Of a stretch of DNA of 64,000 nt, positions 28,286 through 36,844 are shown piece after piece. Location: NCBI RefSeq assembly GCF_001476895.1, contig NZ_LDTB01000010.1, positions 62,001 to 126,000 of the forward strand. Direction: 5' to 3'. Numbering within the stretch: the stretch's first letter is position 1; the number at the start of each line of letters is the position of its first letter. Source of the stretch: Sphingomonas endophytica (GTDB lineage: Bacteria; Pseudomonadota; Alphaproteobacteria; Sphingomonadales; Sphingomonadaceae). The position numbers were made by a program, and so were the translations under genes. The notes below the pieces were generated by a model. That model saw nothing but the letters and a program-made list of their open reading frames with translations. It did no database searches and was not told the origin of the DNA.

Positions 28286-28369
28286 TCACGCGCGGTCGCA
28301 CAGACGGGCATAGGCCAGCGTCAGCGCGAAAAGGCCGAGGACGATCGCGATCCAGAGCAGGTCTGCCAC
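28286..28369 (-). CDS. 27-aa membrane peptide upstream of kdpF
   Basis: A GTG-started 27-codon frame encoding one helix with ends ADLLWIAIVLG and YARLCDRA. AGGAGGG lies five bases before the GTG, one of the best ribosome binding sites in the window. It fits without overlap between the TorF gene (10 bases) and kdpF (13 bases), on the same strand. Similar tiny frames occur before kdpF in other bacteria as far as I recall. A KdpF-like accessory subunit is a reasonable guess, but no function is established. Confidence 0.75.
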   Translation of the reverse strand: MADLLWIAIVLGLFALTLAYARLCDRA

Positions 28370-28379
28370 CCTTCCCTCC

Positions 28380-29255
28380 TCAGAATGCCGCGGTGAGCGC
28401 GACGAGGACGGTGCTGCCGGCGATGGTGCCGGTGCCGTCCTGGCCCTTGCTGAAGCTGGGACGGAGATACGCCGCGTCGCGGTCCGAAATGTCGGTATCG
28501 ACGTAGCTGATGCCCAAAGTCAGGTTCCGCCACGTCGTATCGGCGCCGAGCGACCAGTCCCAATAGCGTCCGGTCGGCGACAGCGCAGTGGCGTTCGGCC
28601 CCAGCCCGTTCTGGCCCCGGCTATGCCCGACATGCGCCCTCGCCGTGATCGGCGTGCCGGTGATGGCGAGCGCACCGTCACCCCAGATATAGAGGTTGTC
28701 CCCCTTCGCGCCCGGCGCCGTATAGACGCCGGCGACGGCATCGGCTCCGGTGCGATACCAGCGCCCGAGCGCCTGCTGACGCGGCGCATAGGCGACACCG
28801 GCGGTCAGCGTCGCGGGCCCGGCCGTCCCGCTGAGCTTCGCATAGGGTTCGGCGAAGTCGGTACGATCGGCGCCGCCCGGATACATATACCAGGTCAGCC
28901 CGACATCGAGCGTTCCGCCCGCGACCGGCATCCTGTAACCGCCGATCAGGTCGAGTTCCATGTTCGCGCCGCCGAACGTGCCCCAGCCGGCCAGGTTCGA
29001 TCCCCATAGTCCCGCGTACAGACCGCTGTCGTGGGCGATCGTCACGCCGCCCTGCACCGCCATGTGCCGGTCGGACTGGGACACGCCGCGAAAGCGATAG
29101 TCGGAGGCAATGGTCGCGGAACCACTCACCGTGACCACGGGCGGCGCTGTCGGCTCGTCGGCGGGTCGCGCCTCGTCCACCACCGTCGACTGCGCCTGCG
29201 CAGCCATCGGAAACGTCAGCAGCGCCACGATGGCGACCGCTCTTGCACACCTCAT
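28380..29255 (-). CDS. TorF-family putative outer-membrane porin
   Basis: 291 aa with a signal peptide ending MAAQAQ and an all-beta barrel. The family mark DYRFRGVSQSD comes soon after the signal, and the chain ends in aromatic Phe (LVALTAAF). TorF proteins are presumed porins that often sit near transporter operons. Ten bases separate it from the small peptide gene preceding kdpF, so it is the first gene of the kdp operon and may supply outer-membrane passage for potassium or help under low-potassium growth; that is inferred from position. Confidence 0.85.
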   Translation of the reverse strand: MRCARAVAIVALLTFPMAAQAQSTVVDEARPADEPTAPPVVTVSGSATIASDYRFRGVSQSDRHMAVQGGVTIAHDSGLYAGLWGSNLAGWGTFGGANMELDLIGGYRMPVAGGTLDVGLTWYMYPGGADRTDFAEPYAKLSGTAGPATLTAGVAYAPRQQALGRWYRTGADAVAGVYTAPGAKGDNLYIWGDGALAITGTPITARAHVGHSRGQNGLGPNATALSPTGRYWDWSLGADTTWRNLTLGISYVDTDISDRDAAYLRPSFSKGQDGTGTIAGSTVLVALTAAF

Positions 29256-29422
29256 CTTCGCATCCCTCGCGCGGCGCGGTGCCGCGTGGCAGCGCCTTCA
29301 GGGATGCGCGATTAGGCGCGCCGGACGTAGCAATTCGAGATCGAAACCGGGAAAGTGCATAGTGCTGGCGTATAGATTCCATCGTCCCGCCGCGCTCGTC
29401 GGCGCGCAGCGAACCGCGTTCC
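29256..29422. promoter_or_regulatory. Presumed promoter region of the TorF-kdp operon
   Basis: The gap before the TorF gene is the only sizeable gap upstream of the kdp operon, so the KdpE-regulated promoter should lie here. I could not mark a clear KdpE site or -35/-10 pair. The phosphatase gene ends at its other side on the same strand. Confidence 0.35.
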
Positions 29423-30598
29423 TCAGCTGGCCGGGGCGAGCCGCCCGGCCAGCAAGTGCGTGAAGCGCGTGATCGGGCAAAGGCGCGCGCAGCCCGGCAC
29501 CGTCATCGCGGTCGTCGTGACCTTGCCGCCCAGCCGCCCCAGCTCGGCGGGCGTCTGGGTCCGGTAGGACAGCCGCACGAACCGCGCGCCGCGCGCGTCG
29601 CGCAGCACCTCCATCACCAGCGCCCCTGCCGGCGCGGTGTCGTTCTTCGCATAGCCCGGCGACACCAGGTCGACACCCAGCGCCGCCGACAGCGCCGTGA
29701 CGTTGGTGTCGTGCCCCACCAGCAGGTCGAGCGCCACGCGATCCGATGCGGTCAGCGCCGCGATGACGCGCCGCCCGAGCGGACCGGCCTGATGCGCCGC
29801 CATATAGGGCGAGCGCGTGAAGACGTCGAACAGCGCGGCATGCAACCGTCCCACCCGCTCCAGCACCTTCGGGGTCGCGCGGCCCCAGCCCGGGCGCGAC
29901 ATGCCCTCCGCCGCCTCCAGCAACAGCACCTGCGCGATCCCCGACGTGCGGCGGATCGGGCCGGTCAGCTCGATACCGAGCCCGTCGTCGCTGGCGCGCA
30001 ACCCGGCGGGTTCTCCGGGGCTGCACGTCGGCCGTACGCACGCCAATATCCGGTCGAGCAACCGCAACTCCGGTGCATGGCGCGTCACCAGCCGGTCCAT
30101 GCCGCCGGTGAAGCGCGCGATCGAGGCGATCGCGTCGGCGGCGCGGAAGTCGGTGGTATGCGCGCGCAACGCCTCGAACAGCGGATCGACCTCGCCCGCC
30201 GCGCGATGCCCGACCGCGATGCCGCAACCGGGCGCGAAGCCGGCGACGAAGCCTTCGCCGCTGTCGATCGTCCGCTGGCTGACGTTGGTCCATATTCGCA
30301 CGCTGCCGCTCAGCGGACAGCCCTGTGCCGGCATCACGCCGAGCGCCGCCAGCCACGCGCGGTCGGCGCGTCCGCGAATCGCCATCGCGCGCGCGCCGTG
30401 CGGCGTGATCTGCTCCGCCGCGACCGGCCAGCGCGGCCACGGCGCGGCGGTCAGCGTACCGGCGGGCACCTCCCCGTCGATCGGCGCACGCACGCCGTGG
30501 CGCATCACCATCACCACCCGTTCGACGGTCGGCCCGGCGTTCGCGACGCCGGGCGTGAACACCAGCGCCAGTGCGAGCAGGAAGCGCGGCAGCGTCAT
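29423..30598 (-). CDS. Histidine acid phosphatase, phytase-like
   Basis: 391 aa with a signal peptide (MTLPRFLLALALVFTPGVANA). The catalytic RHGxRxP reads MRHGVRAPIDG soon after the cleavage site, and the proton-donor HD motif reads VGHDTNVTAL. Histidine acid phosphatases of this type release phosphate from phytate or sugar phosphates in the periplasm. Cysteine pairs (PGCG, CVRPTCSPG, PGCARLCP) fit a disulfide-bonded secreted enzyme. It lies 104 bases after a TonB receptor gene on the same strand, so the pair probably handles one substrate, such as inositol phosphates. GGAGAG precedes the ATG. Confidence 0.85.
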   Translation of the reverse strand: MTLPRFLLALALVFTPGVANAGPTVERVVMVMRHGVRAPIDGEVPAGTLTAAPWPRWPVAAEQITPHGARAMAIRGRADRAWLAALGVMPAQGCPLSGSVRIWTNVSQRTIDSGEGFVAGFAPGCGIAVGHRAAGEVDPLFEALRAHTTDFRAADAIASIARFTGGMDRLVTRHAPELRLLDRILACVRPTCSPGEPAGLRASDDGLGIELTGPIRRTSGIAQVLLLEAAEGMSRPGWGRATPKVLERVGRLHAALFDVFTRSPYMAAHQAGPLGRRVIAALTASDRVALDLLVGHDTNVTALSAALGVDLVSPGYAKNDTAPAGALVMEVLRDARGARFVRLSYRTQTPAELGRLGGKVTTTAMTVPGCARLCPITRFTHLLAGRLAPAS

Positions 30599-30702
30599 TC
30601 GTCTCTCCAATTTTTGTCGTTCTGGGGCGCGCCGCACAGCGGTCCGGGCTTCGCGATCCGGGCCGGATCGCTCCGCGACGCTCCCCGCGATGACGTCGGG
30701 CC

Positions 30703-33504
30703 TTACCGCGTCATGGTCAGGCTGAGCTGGAACACGCGGCCGGTCTTCATGAAGCCGCCGTTGCGATCGGGCGCGATATAGCGGTCCGACGACCCCACGG
30801 TAGTCCAGTACGCCGCCTGATTCAGCAGGTTGCGCGCCGATGCCCCGACCTCCAGATGGTCGGTGATCGCGACCGCCACGCCGAAGTTCAGCTCCTTCAG
30901 CGGCTGGACATAGATGTCGGGCTGGCTGTCCTGCACCGTCGCCAGCACACTGCCGGTGTAATTGTACCACAGGTTCGCGCGCATAGGCCCGGCGGCATAG
31001 AACAGCTCGGCGTTGTAGATCAGGTTCGGGGCCTGCGGCAGCCGCGAGGTGCGGATGTCGTTGGCCGCGATCTGATACGTCGCCTCGGTCTTCTGCCAGG
31101 TGATGTTGCCGCCCACGCCGACCCCGCTGAGCAGCGGCGACGCCACCATGTCGCCCAGCGTGAAGCGCCCCGATGCCTCGATGCCGGTCGCCTTGCCGCC
31201 GCGCCCGTTGGCGGGGCGGATGCGGACGATGCCATCGACCGTCTCGCCGATGGAACGCGTGCCGGTCGGCACCAGGATGTTCGACAGGTCCTTGTGATAG
31301 ACCGCGACCTGCGCATAGCGCCCGGTGCCGCCGTAATATTCGACGCCCAGGTCATAACTCCACGCCTCGACCGGCTTCAGGTCGGGATTGGGCTCGGTGA
31401 TCGACAGGATCGCGTTGCTGGCGGCGTCGCGCGAGATCACGGTCGGTCCCGCCAGCTGGTTGAACGCGGGACGCGCGTAGCTGGAGCGTACCGCGCCGCG
31501 CACCACCAACCGGGAATTCGGCCGCCACGCCGCCAGCAGGCTGGGATCGACATGGTCGTAACGGCGCCCGGCGTTGACGAACCGCGCATTGGTGCCGTCG
31601 ACCTGCCAGAAGCGCGCGTCGTAGCTGTTGTCCTCGTAACGTATACCCGGCACCAGCTCGATCGTCCCCATGGCCAGCGTCGCGGTCGCATAGGCCGCCT
31701 TGCGCTGCTCGCTGCCCTCCAGCAGCCCCTGGTTGATCGTCGCCTGCGACACCGTAACCGACGGCACCAGCAACCGCGCCTGACTGTCGAGCTGCGCGCG
31801 TGACAGCACCTTGATCGGGCGGACCGGATAGTAATCGAGGAAGTCCTTCAGGACGTAGCCCAGATATTCGTTGATCGACGGCCCTGTCATCGTGCCCGCC
31901 TGAAGCGCGGTGCGGAAGCGGTAGCGTGTGGCGTCGGGCGTCAGCGTGCGTCCGGTGCGATCCGAATCCTCGTACAGGCCGCCGATCTCGACGCGGCGCA
32001 GCCACCCGTCGCCGTCATGCCCGATGCTGGCGCGCAGCGTCTTCTTCTTTTCCGACAGATAGTCGTAGCCCTGCTGGACATAGAGCTGCGTCGGGCGATC
32101 GAGGGACGCGACATAATTCTGCGCACCCTGCGAAATCACCGGGCGCGGCGACACCGGATTCGACAGATCGACGCTCCACGCCTCGGTCGCCAGGCCGGTC
32201 TGCGCGGCATTGCCATAGGAAATGCCGCGGAACGCCGCCTCGATCCGGCTCGGCTGGTCGAACCGGCCGTCCGCATACGCGCCCTCCAGCGCGGCGGTGA
32301 AGCCGTTCCAATGCGCCTTGCCGCCGACCTGCGCCGAGAACAATTCCTGCTCGACGTCCTCGGTACGGAAATAGCTGGCCGGATTGACACCGATCGGCGT
32401 GTAGACGCCGGCGGCGTTATAGGCCGTGGTGCGCCCGCCATTGTGCACCTGCGACGGATTGGGGTTGACCTGACCGTTGTTCAGCTCGTTGCGCAGACCG
32501 GTCTGATTCATCGTGTTGGTGTTCAGATAGGTCGCGTAGTTGACGCGGGCATACAGGTCGATCGGATCGGTGCGCATGTCCAGCGACCCGCTGGCGCCGT
32601 AGCGCTTGATCTTGTTGTTGTAGAAATTCCACTGCACGCCGTCCGCCGACAGCGCGTCACCGTTGGCGCGCGCGGTGCCGACGTTGACGCGCGTCGTCTT
32701 GTAATCGTTCTGCACGGCGGTCGATTCCGCGGCGTTCGCGCGCTCCTCGTAATACCCCGCGATATAGACGCCGAACTGGCGATCCGCACCGAACCGGCGC
32801 GCGGCGTCGATCCCCATCGCACCGCCCCACGCTTCCTGGCCGCGATCGAGCGCGAGGCCCGCCCCCTGTGCCAGCACGCGACCGCGCGTGAAGTTGGTGC
32901 TGAAATCGAACGCGGTCGGGGTACGCAGATCGATGATCCCGGCGATCGCATCGGCATCGCGCGACGCCCCCGGGGTCTTGTCGGCCACCAGCCCGCCGAT
33001 CGCGAACGGCGAGAACAGGTTCAACGAGATCGCCCGGCCGCCGCCCGACGTCTGCGGCAACCGCACGCCATCCAGCGTGTAGGCGTTGAATCCGGTATCG
33101 AACCCGCGAATCGTGGCGAACTGCGTCTCACCGGTCGCGCTCTGGTTGCGACCCTGGTCGCGCGCGACCGATATGCCGGGCAGGCGACGCGCCAGGTCGG
33201 TGACGTTGGTCTGCGAATTGATCGCGACATCGCCCGTGGTCACGATATCGACCACGCCCGGCGCCTCGCGCTCCTGCGCCAGCGCGCTGCGGTCACGGCG
33301 CCCGTTGACGACGATATCCCCGGTCAGCACCTCGCTGGTCGTCTGCCCCGCGATATCGGCGGCGGTCGCATCGGCATCGGGCGCCTGCTCCTGCGCGACG
33401 GCAGGCGCGGCGAGCGCGAGCACCGAACCAGCCAGCAGCCGCTGGACGATGGACGAACGGAACCGACGCCGCCGGACGCCCGGCAGCGGATGATGCGAGT
33501 ACAT
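30703..33504 (-). CDS. TonB-dependent receptor linked to the phosphatase
   Basis: 933 aa, starting at the ATG after GGGGAAG. Signal peptide ends AAPAVAQ; then a TonB-box-like DIVVNGRR, a plug (ATIRGFDTGFNAYTLDGVRLPQ), and a barrel ending FQLSLTMTR, which is an uncommon end since most such barrels finish with Phe. It should import a substrate across the outer membrane. The phytase-like gene downstream suggests inositol phosphates or other phosphorylated compounds. No phosphate-regulon box could be recognised upstream. Confidence 0.9.
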   Translation of the reverse strand: MYSHHPLPGVRRRRFRSSIVQRLLAGSVLALAAPAVAQEQAPDADATAADIAGQTTSEVLTGDIVVNGRRDRSALAQEREAPGVVDIVTTGDVAINSQTNVTDLARRLPGISVARDQGRNQSATGETQFATIRGFDTGFNAYTLDGVRLPQTSGGGRAISLNLFSPFAIGGLVADKTPGASRDADAIAGIIDLRTPTAFDFSTNFTRGRVLAQGAGLALDRGQEAWGGAMGIDAARRFGADRQFGVYIAGYYEERANAAESTAVQNDYKTTRVNVGTARANGDALSADGVQWNFYNNKIKRYGASGSLDMRTDPIDLYARVNYATYLNTNTMNQTGLRNELNNGQVNPNPSQVHNGGRTTAYNAAGVYTPIGVNPASYFRTEDVEQELFSAQVGGKAHWNGFTAALEGAYADGRFDQPSRIEAAFRGISYGNAAQTGLATEAWSVDLSNPVSPRPVISQGAQNYVASLDRPTQLYVQQGYDYLSEKKKTLRASIGHDGDGWLRRVEIGGLYEDSDRTGRTLTPDATRYRFRTALQAGTMTGPSINEYLGYVLKDFLDYYPVRPIKVLSRAQLDSQARLLVPSVTVSQATINQGLLEGSEQRKAAYATATLAMGTIELVPGIRYEDNSYDARFWQVDGTNARFVNAGRRYDHVDPSLLAAWRPNSRLVVRGAVRSSYARPAFNQLAGPTVISRDAASNAILSITEPNPDLKPVEAWSYDLGVEYYGGTGRYAQVAVYHKDLSNILVPTGTRSIGETVDGIVRIRPANGRGGKATGIEASGRFTLGDMVASPLLSGVGVGGNITWQKTEATYQIAANDIRTSRLPQAPNLIYNAELFYAAGPMRANLWYNYTGSVLATVQDSQPDIYVQPLKELNFGVAVAITDHLEVGASARNLLNQAAYWTTVGSSDRYIAPDRNGGFMKTGRVFQLSLTMTR

Positions 33505-33864
33505 GGTCTTCCCCGGAACTATGATTATGAGCGGCCTGCGCCGCACCGGCCCGATAGAACCAATTTAAGGCGTTTTCATTACATGTAACTGATGCAGGTA
33601 AAATGTGTGGGGTGCTTCGCCGGGATCGAGGGGCGGGCCGCGAGCTTCCTGAATATCGCCCTCGGCGCGATGCAGATCGGCCATCACCGACGAGAATTGC
33701 GACGATCACGACAACCTCGTCGGGCAGCGACGCATCCCTCACAAGCTGCCGCGCCTCAGGTCGGCGGCAACCCAGGTCAGGGCATTTGTAACGGAACGTT
33801 TCCACCCACCCGGGATTTTTTTGGCTGATGGTCTGCGAGGGGCGGACCCAGTGAGGAAGCCGCC
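33505..33864. other. Gene-free gap upstream of the phosphatase-linked receptor
   Basis: 360 bases. The left end must carry the receptor promoter and contains the palindrome TTACATGTAA at 33579-33588, about 75 bases before the start. The middle holds only frames with no recognisable protein. The right end carries GGAAC at 33794-33798, a -35-like EcfG element whose spaced -10 (GATT after 16 bases) is poor, before the small membrane protein gene. Confidence 0.4.
33579..33588. promoter_or_regulatory. Perfect 10-base palindrome upstream of receptor gene
   Basis: TTACATGTAA is self-complementary and lies in the AT-rich leader of the receptor-phosphatase pair. It could be a regulator half-site pair. 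No matching family was recognised, so this is a candidate only. Confidence 0.3.
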
Positions 33865-34011
33865 ATGCTCTGGACAATCGCCGTCATTCTGCTCGTGCTC
33901 TGGCTGCTCGGCTTCTCGCTCCACGTGGCGGGCGGCCTGATCCACATCCTGCTGGTGATCGCGGTCATCGTCGGTCTCGTGCAATTGTTCACCGGGCGTC
34001 GGTCGGTCTGA
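33865..34011 (+). CDS. Small membrane protein, lmo0937 / DUF5670-like, 48 aa
   Basis: 48 codons with two hydrophobic segments (IAVILLVLWLLGF, then GGLIHILLVIAVIVGLVQLF) and a short basic tail GRRSV. The WLLGF...H.aGgliH.LLviAvi pattern matches the widespread lmo0937-type small proteins of unknown role. GAGGAAG precedes the ATG by six bases. A GGAAC element about 70 bases upstream hints at stress control, but the -10 is weak. Confidence 0.8.
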   Translation: MLWTIAVILLVLWLLGFSLHVAGGLIHILLVIAVIVGLVQLFTGRRSV

Positions 34012-34204
34012 CGTCTCCGGGCAAATCGGGGGCGCGGGGCGAGGATAAAGACAATCACCCGGGGTCCGCCCGCCGATCGTGCGCCGTGGGGCTCGAGGTG
34101 CCCCCTCTCATCCGCGCGGACCGGTCGTTGATGTGCGTCAGAACGATTGTTCGCCACGATCCGGCCGGCAAAGGCGTTGATCCGGCGTGACTGGGAGAAC
34201 GTCG

Positions 34205-34408
34205 ATGTCGTTGAACCGAAGCGCTGCCGAGGCCCGGGCCCGAAGCCTTTATGCAGAAAAGGATCGGGAGAGAACGATCGCCGCGACGTTGCCGCCGGGC
34301 GACGAGCAGGATCTGCATGTCATGCGCGCCGAACGCCTCTGCGACGAGGCGTGGTCGATCGAGGAGCAATTCGACCTCGACCCGGAACCCAGCGGCCTGT
34401 GGCACTGA
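34205..34408 (+). CDS. Small hypothetical protein, 67 aa
   Basis: 67 codons from an ATG with GGGAG nine bases upstream. The chain is charged and helical (AAEARARSLYAEKDRERT, RAERLCDEAWSIEEQFDL) and cytoplasmic in character, with one cysteine. It does not match a family I know. Codon use resembles that of neighbouring genes. It lies alone between the small membrane protein and the acyltransferase. Confidence 0.6.
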   Translation: MSLNRSAAEARARSLYAEKDRERTIAATLPPGDEQDLHVMRAERLCDEAWSIEEQFDLDPEPSGLWH

Positions 34409-34472
34409 CGCGGTCGCGGACTCACGGATCGGCATCAACGCAATCGCAAGTTTGTGCGCGCATGACAGCGAC

Positions 34473-35624
34473 ATGGCACGCACGCTGGCGGGGACGATCG
34501 GGCAGACCGCGAACGACTTTCACCTCCTGCGCACCGCCGCCGCGCTGGCGGTGATCGTGTCGCACGCCTTCCCGCTTGGTGCCGGGAATGCCGATGCCGA
34601 GCCCTTCTATCGCAGCGGATGGACGCCGGGCGGCTGCGCGGTCATCGTGTTCTTCGCCATGTCGGGCTTCCTGATCGCGGGGAGCTTCGAGCGGCGCCCC
34701 GACTTCGTGCACTTCGCGGCGTCGCGCGCGCGCCGCATCCTGCCTGCGCATCTGCTCGCGCTGCTGATCGTCACCGTCGGCTTCGGCACGACCGTCACCA
34801 CGCTTGCTCCGGCCGAATATTGGAGCGATCCCGCCACGTGGGATTTCCTTGCGCGGAATGCGGTGCTCGATACCTCGGCAAAGACGCTGCCCGGCGTATT
34901 CGTCGCCAATCCGCATGTGGCGACGGTCAACGGCTCCTTGTGGTCCCTGCCGCAGGAGGTGCTGTGTTACACCTTCCTGTATGCGGCCGGTCGCGCCGGA
35001 TGGCTGCGGCGCGATCGTTGCGCATGGTTCGTTCTCGCCGCGATGGCGGCGCTGGTGCTGCTGCGCGTCACCGGGACGGGCGGGCGGTTGCCGCATGTCG
35101 CGCCGAGCTTCCTCGCCGGGATCGCCTTCTACACGTATCGCGAGCGGGTGCCGGCGCGTTTGACGTTCTTCGCCGCCTTGCTGGGCGTTGCCTGGCTCGC
35201 GCGCGACCTGCCGCTGCATGGAGAGATCACGCGGGTGGTCATCGCTTACGGAGCGCTGACCGTGGCCACCGGATCCACGCGGCCGGGGCGATGGATCGCC
35301 GGCACGGGCGATTACAGCTACGGTCTGTATCTTTATGGATGGCCGGTCACGCAGACGATCGTCGCCACGCTGCCGGGGATCGGGGTCGGGCCCTTGATCG
35401 TGCTGGCGGTACCGATCACCGCCGTGTTCGCGATGGCGTCATGGCACGGCATCGAGCGGCCGGTGCTGCGTGGGAACGGGACGCGGCCGAACGATATCGC
35501 CGGCGCGACCGCATCCTGCGCTCAGCCGGTGGTCGCCGATGTCTCCAGCCGCGGAACGAGCAGGTGGACCAGCAGCAGCGCGACCAGATACGCGCTTCCT
35601 GCCCAGAGGAATACCGGCACATAG
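34473..35624 (+). CDS. Acyltransferase family 3 (OafA/YrhL-like) membrane protein
   Basis: 383 aa with about ten membrane helices. DFHLLRTAAALAVIVSHAFPL carries the conserved R...H near the N-terminus, FFAMSGFLIAGSF and RARRILPAHLLALL are further family marks. These enzymes acetylate or acylate cell-surface sugars. The recognisable protein ends at WHGIERPVLRG; the last about 35 residues run antisense through the end of the MFS gene, a 103-base convergent overlap. The tail looks like read-through after loss of an earlier stop. Start chosen at the last Met before the conserved region; there is no strong ribosome binding site. Confidence 0.8.
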   Translation: MARTLAGTIGQTANDFHLLRTAAALAVIVSHAFPLGAGNADAEPFYRSGWTPGGCAVIVFFAMSGFLIAGSFERRPDFVHFAASRARRILPAHLLALLIVTVGFGTTVTTLAPAEYWSDPATWDFLARNAVLDTSAKTLPGVFVANPHVATVNGSLWSLPQEVLCYTFLYAAGRAGWLRRDRCAWFVLAAMAALVLLRVTGTGGRLPHVAPSFLAGIAFYTYRERVPARLTFFAALLGVAWLARDLPLHGEITRVVIAYGALTVATGSTRPGRWIAGTGDYSYGLYLYGWPVTQTIVATLPGIGVGPLIVLAVPITAVFAMASWHGIERPVLRGNGTRPNDIAGATASCAQPVVADVSSRGTSRWTSSSATRYALPAQRNTGT

Positions 35625-36844
35625 CTGCCGACCGTCTCCAGCACCTGTCCGACATAGCGCGCCATGATCATGCCGCCGACCGCGCCCGCCGCGCCGCCGA
35701 TCCCCATGACCGAGGCGATCGAGGTGCGCGGGAACGTATCCGAGACCATCGTGTAGAGGTTCGACGACCAGCCCTGGTGTGCCGCGGCGGCCAGGCCGAT
35801 GATCGCGACCGCGGCCGACAGGCTCGACACGCTGCTGGCGAACACGATCGGCGTCACCAGCACCGCCGAGGCGAGCAGCGCCAGCTTGCGACCGGCATTG
35901 ACGCTGAAGCCGCGCTTGATGAGCGCCGAGGACAGCCAGCCACCGCCGATGCTGCCCACATCGGCGAGCAGATAGACCGCGATCAACGGCGGACCGAAGG
36001 TCTTCAGGTCCAGGCCGTGGCGCTTGGCGAAGAAGTCCGGCAGCCAGAAGAGGAAGAGGTACCACACGGGGTCGGTTAGGAACTTGGCGACGACGAACGC
36101 CCAGGTGGCACGTCGGCGGAACAACTGCGTCCAGGCGATCGGTGCGGCGCCCGCGTCATTGTCCTGATCGGCGGTGATATACGCCAGTTCCTGCGGGCTC
36201 ACGCGCGGATGGCTGGCCGGCGCGCGATAGAAGGCGAGCCACGCGGCCAGCCACACGAAGCCGAGCAGGCCGGTAATCAGGAAGGCGGCTCGCCAGCCGT
36301 AATTCAGCGCGATCATCGGCACGACGATCGGCGTCGCGATCGCGCCGACGTTCGCTCCGGCATTCAGGATGCCCGCCGCCAGCGCGCGTTCCTTCTTCGG
36401 AAACCACTCGGCCACCGACTTGATCGCGGCGGGGAAGTTCGCCGCCTCTCCCAGACCCAGCGCGAACCGCGCCATCGCGAAGCCGCCCGGGCTACGCACC
36501 AGCGCGTGGACCATCGCCGCCAGGCTCCACACGGTGATCGCGGCGGCATAGCCGAGCTTCGACCCGACGCGGTCGATGATCGGGCCGCACGCCAGCAATC
36601 CGATCGCGTAAGCGGCCTGAAACCAGAAGACGATCATCCCGTAATCGACTTCCGACCAGCCCAGATCGGCCTGTAGCGTCGGCTTCAGGATGCCGATCAC
36701 CTGCCGGTCGATATAGTTGATCGTCGTCGCGAAGAACAGCAATGCGCAGATCACCCAGCGGACGTTGCCGCCGGGTCGCGCGCGCGCCGCCGGATCGGTC
36801 GAAGCGGCGCTCACGTCAGAACTGGAAGTTGACGGCGAGCGCAT
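35522..36844 (-). CDS. MFS transporter, anion:cation symporter (ExuT-like)
   Basis: 440 aa, 12 membrane helices, with INYIDRQVIGILKPTLQADLGWSE at the start, ALGLGEAANFPAAIKSVAEWFPKKERALAAG and WYLFLFWLPDFF, typical of the hexuronate/sugar-acid branch. It would carry a sugar or oxidised sugar over the inner membrane. The ATG at 36844 lies inside the end of the TonB receptor gene (29-base overlap); a GTG at 36814, one base after the receptor stop, is an alternative start. Either way the two genes are coupled. It fits as the inner-membrane step of the neighbouring keto-glycoside set. Confidence 0.88.
   Translation of the reverse strand: MRSPSTSSSDVSAASTDPAARARPGGNVRWVICALLFFATTINYIDRQVIGILKPTLQADLGWSEVDYGMIVFWFQAAYAIGLLACGPIIDRVGSKLGYAAAITVWSLAAMVHALVRSPGGFAMARFALGLGEAANFPAAIKSVAEWFPKKERALAAGILNAGANVGAIATPIVVPMIALNYGWRAAFLITGLLGFVWLAAWLAFYRAPASHPRVSPQELAYITADQDNDAGAAPIAWTQLFRRRATWAFVVAKFLTDPVWYLFLFWLPDFFAKRHGLDLKTFGPPLIAVYLLADVGSIGGGWLSSALIKRGFSVNAGRKLALLASAVLVTPIVFASSVSSLSAAVAIIGLAAAAHQGWSSNLYTMVSDTFPRTSIASVMGIGGAAGAVGGMIMARYVGQVLETVGSYVPVFLWAGSAYLVALLLVHLLVPRLETSATTG

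Noticed and set aside
33592..33828. Small frame upstream of the lmo0937-like gene
   Set aside because: No ribosome binding site or recognisable content; overlapping frames on both strands are equally open.
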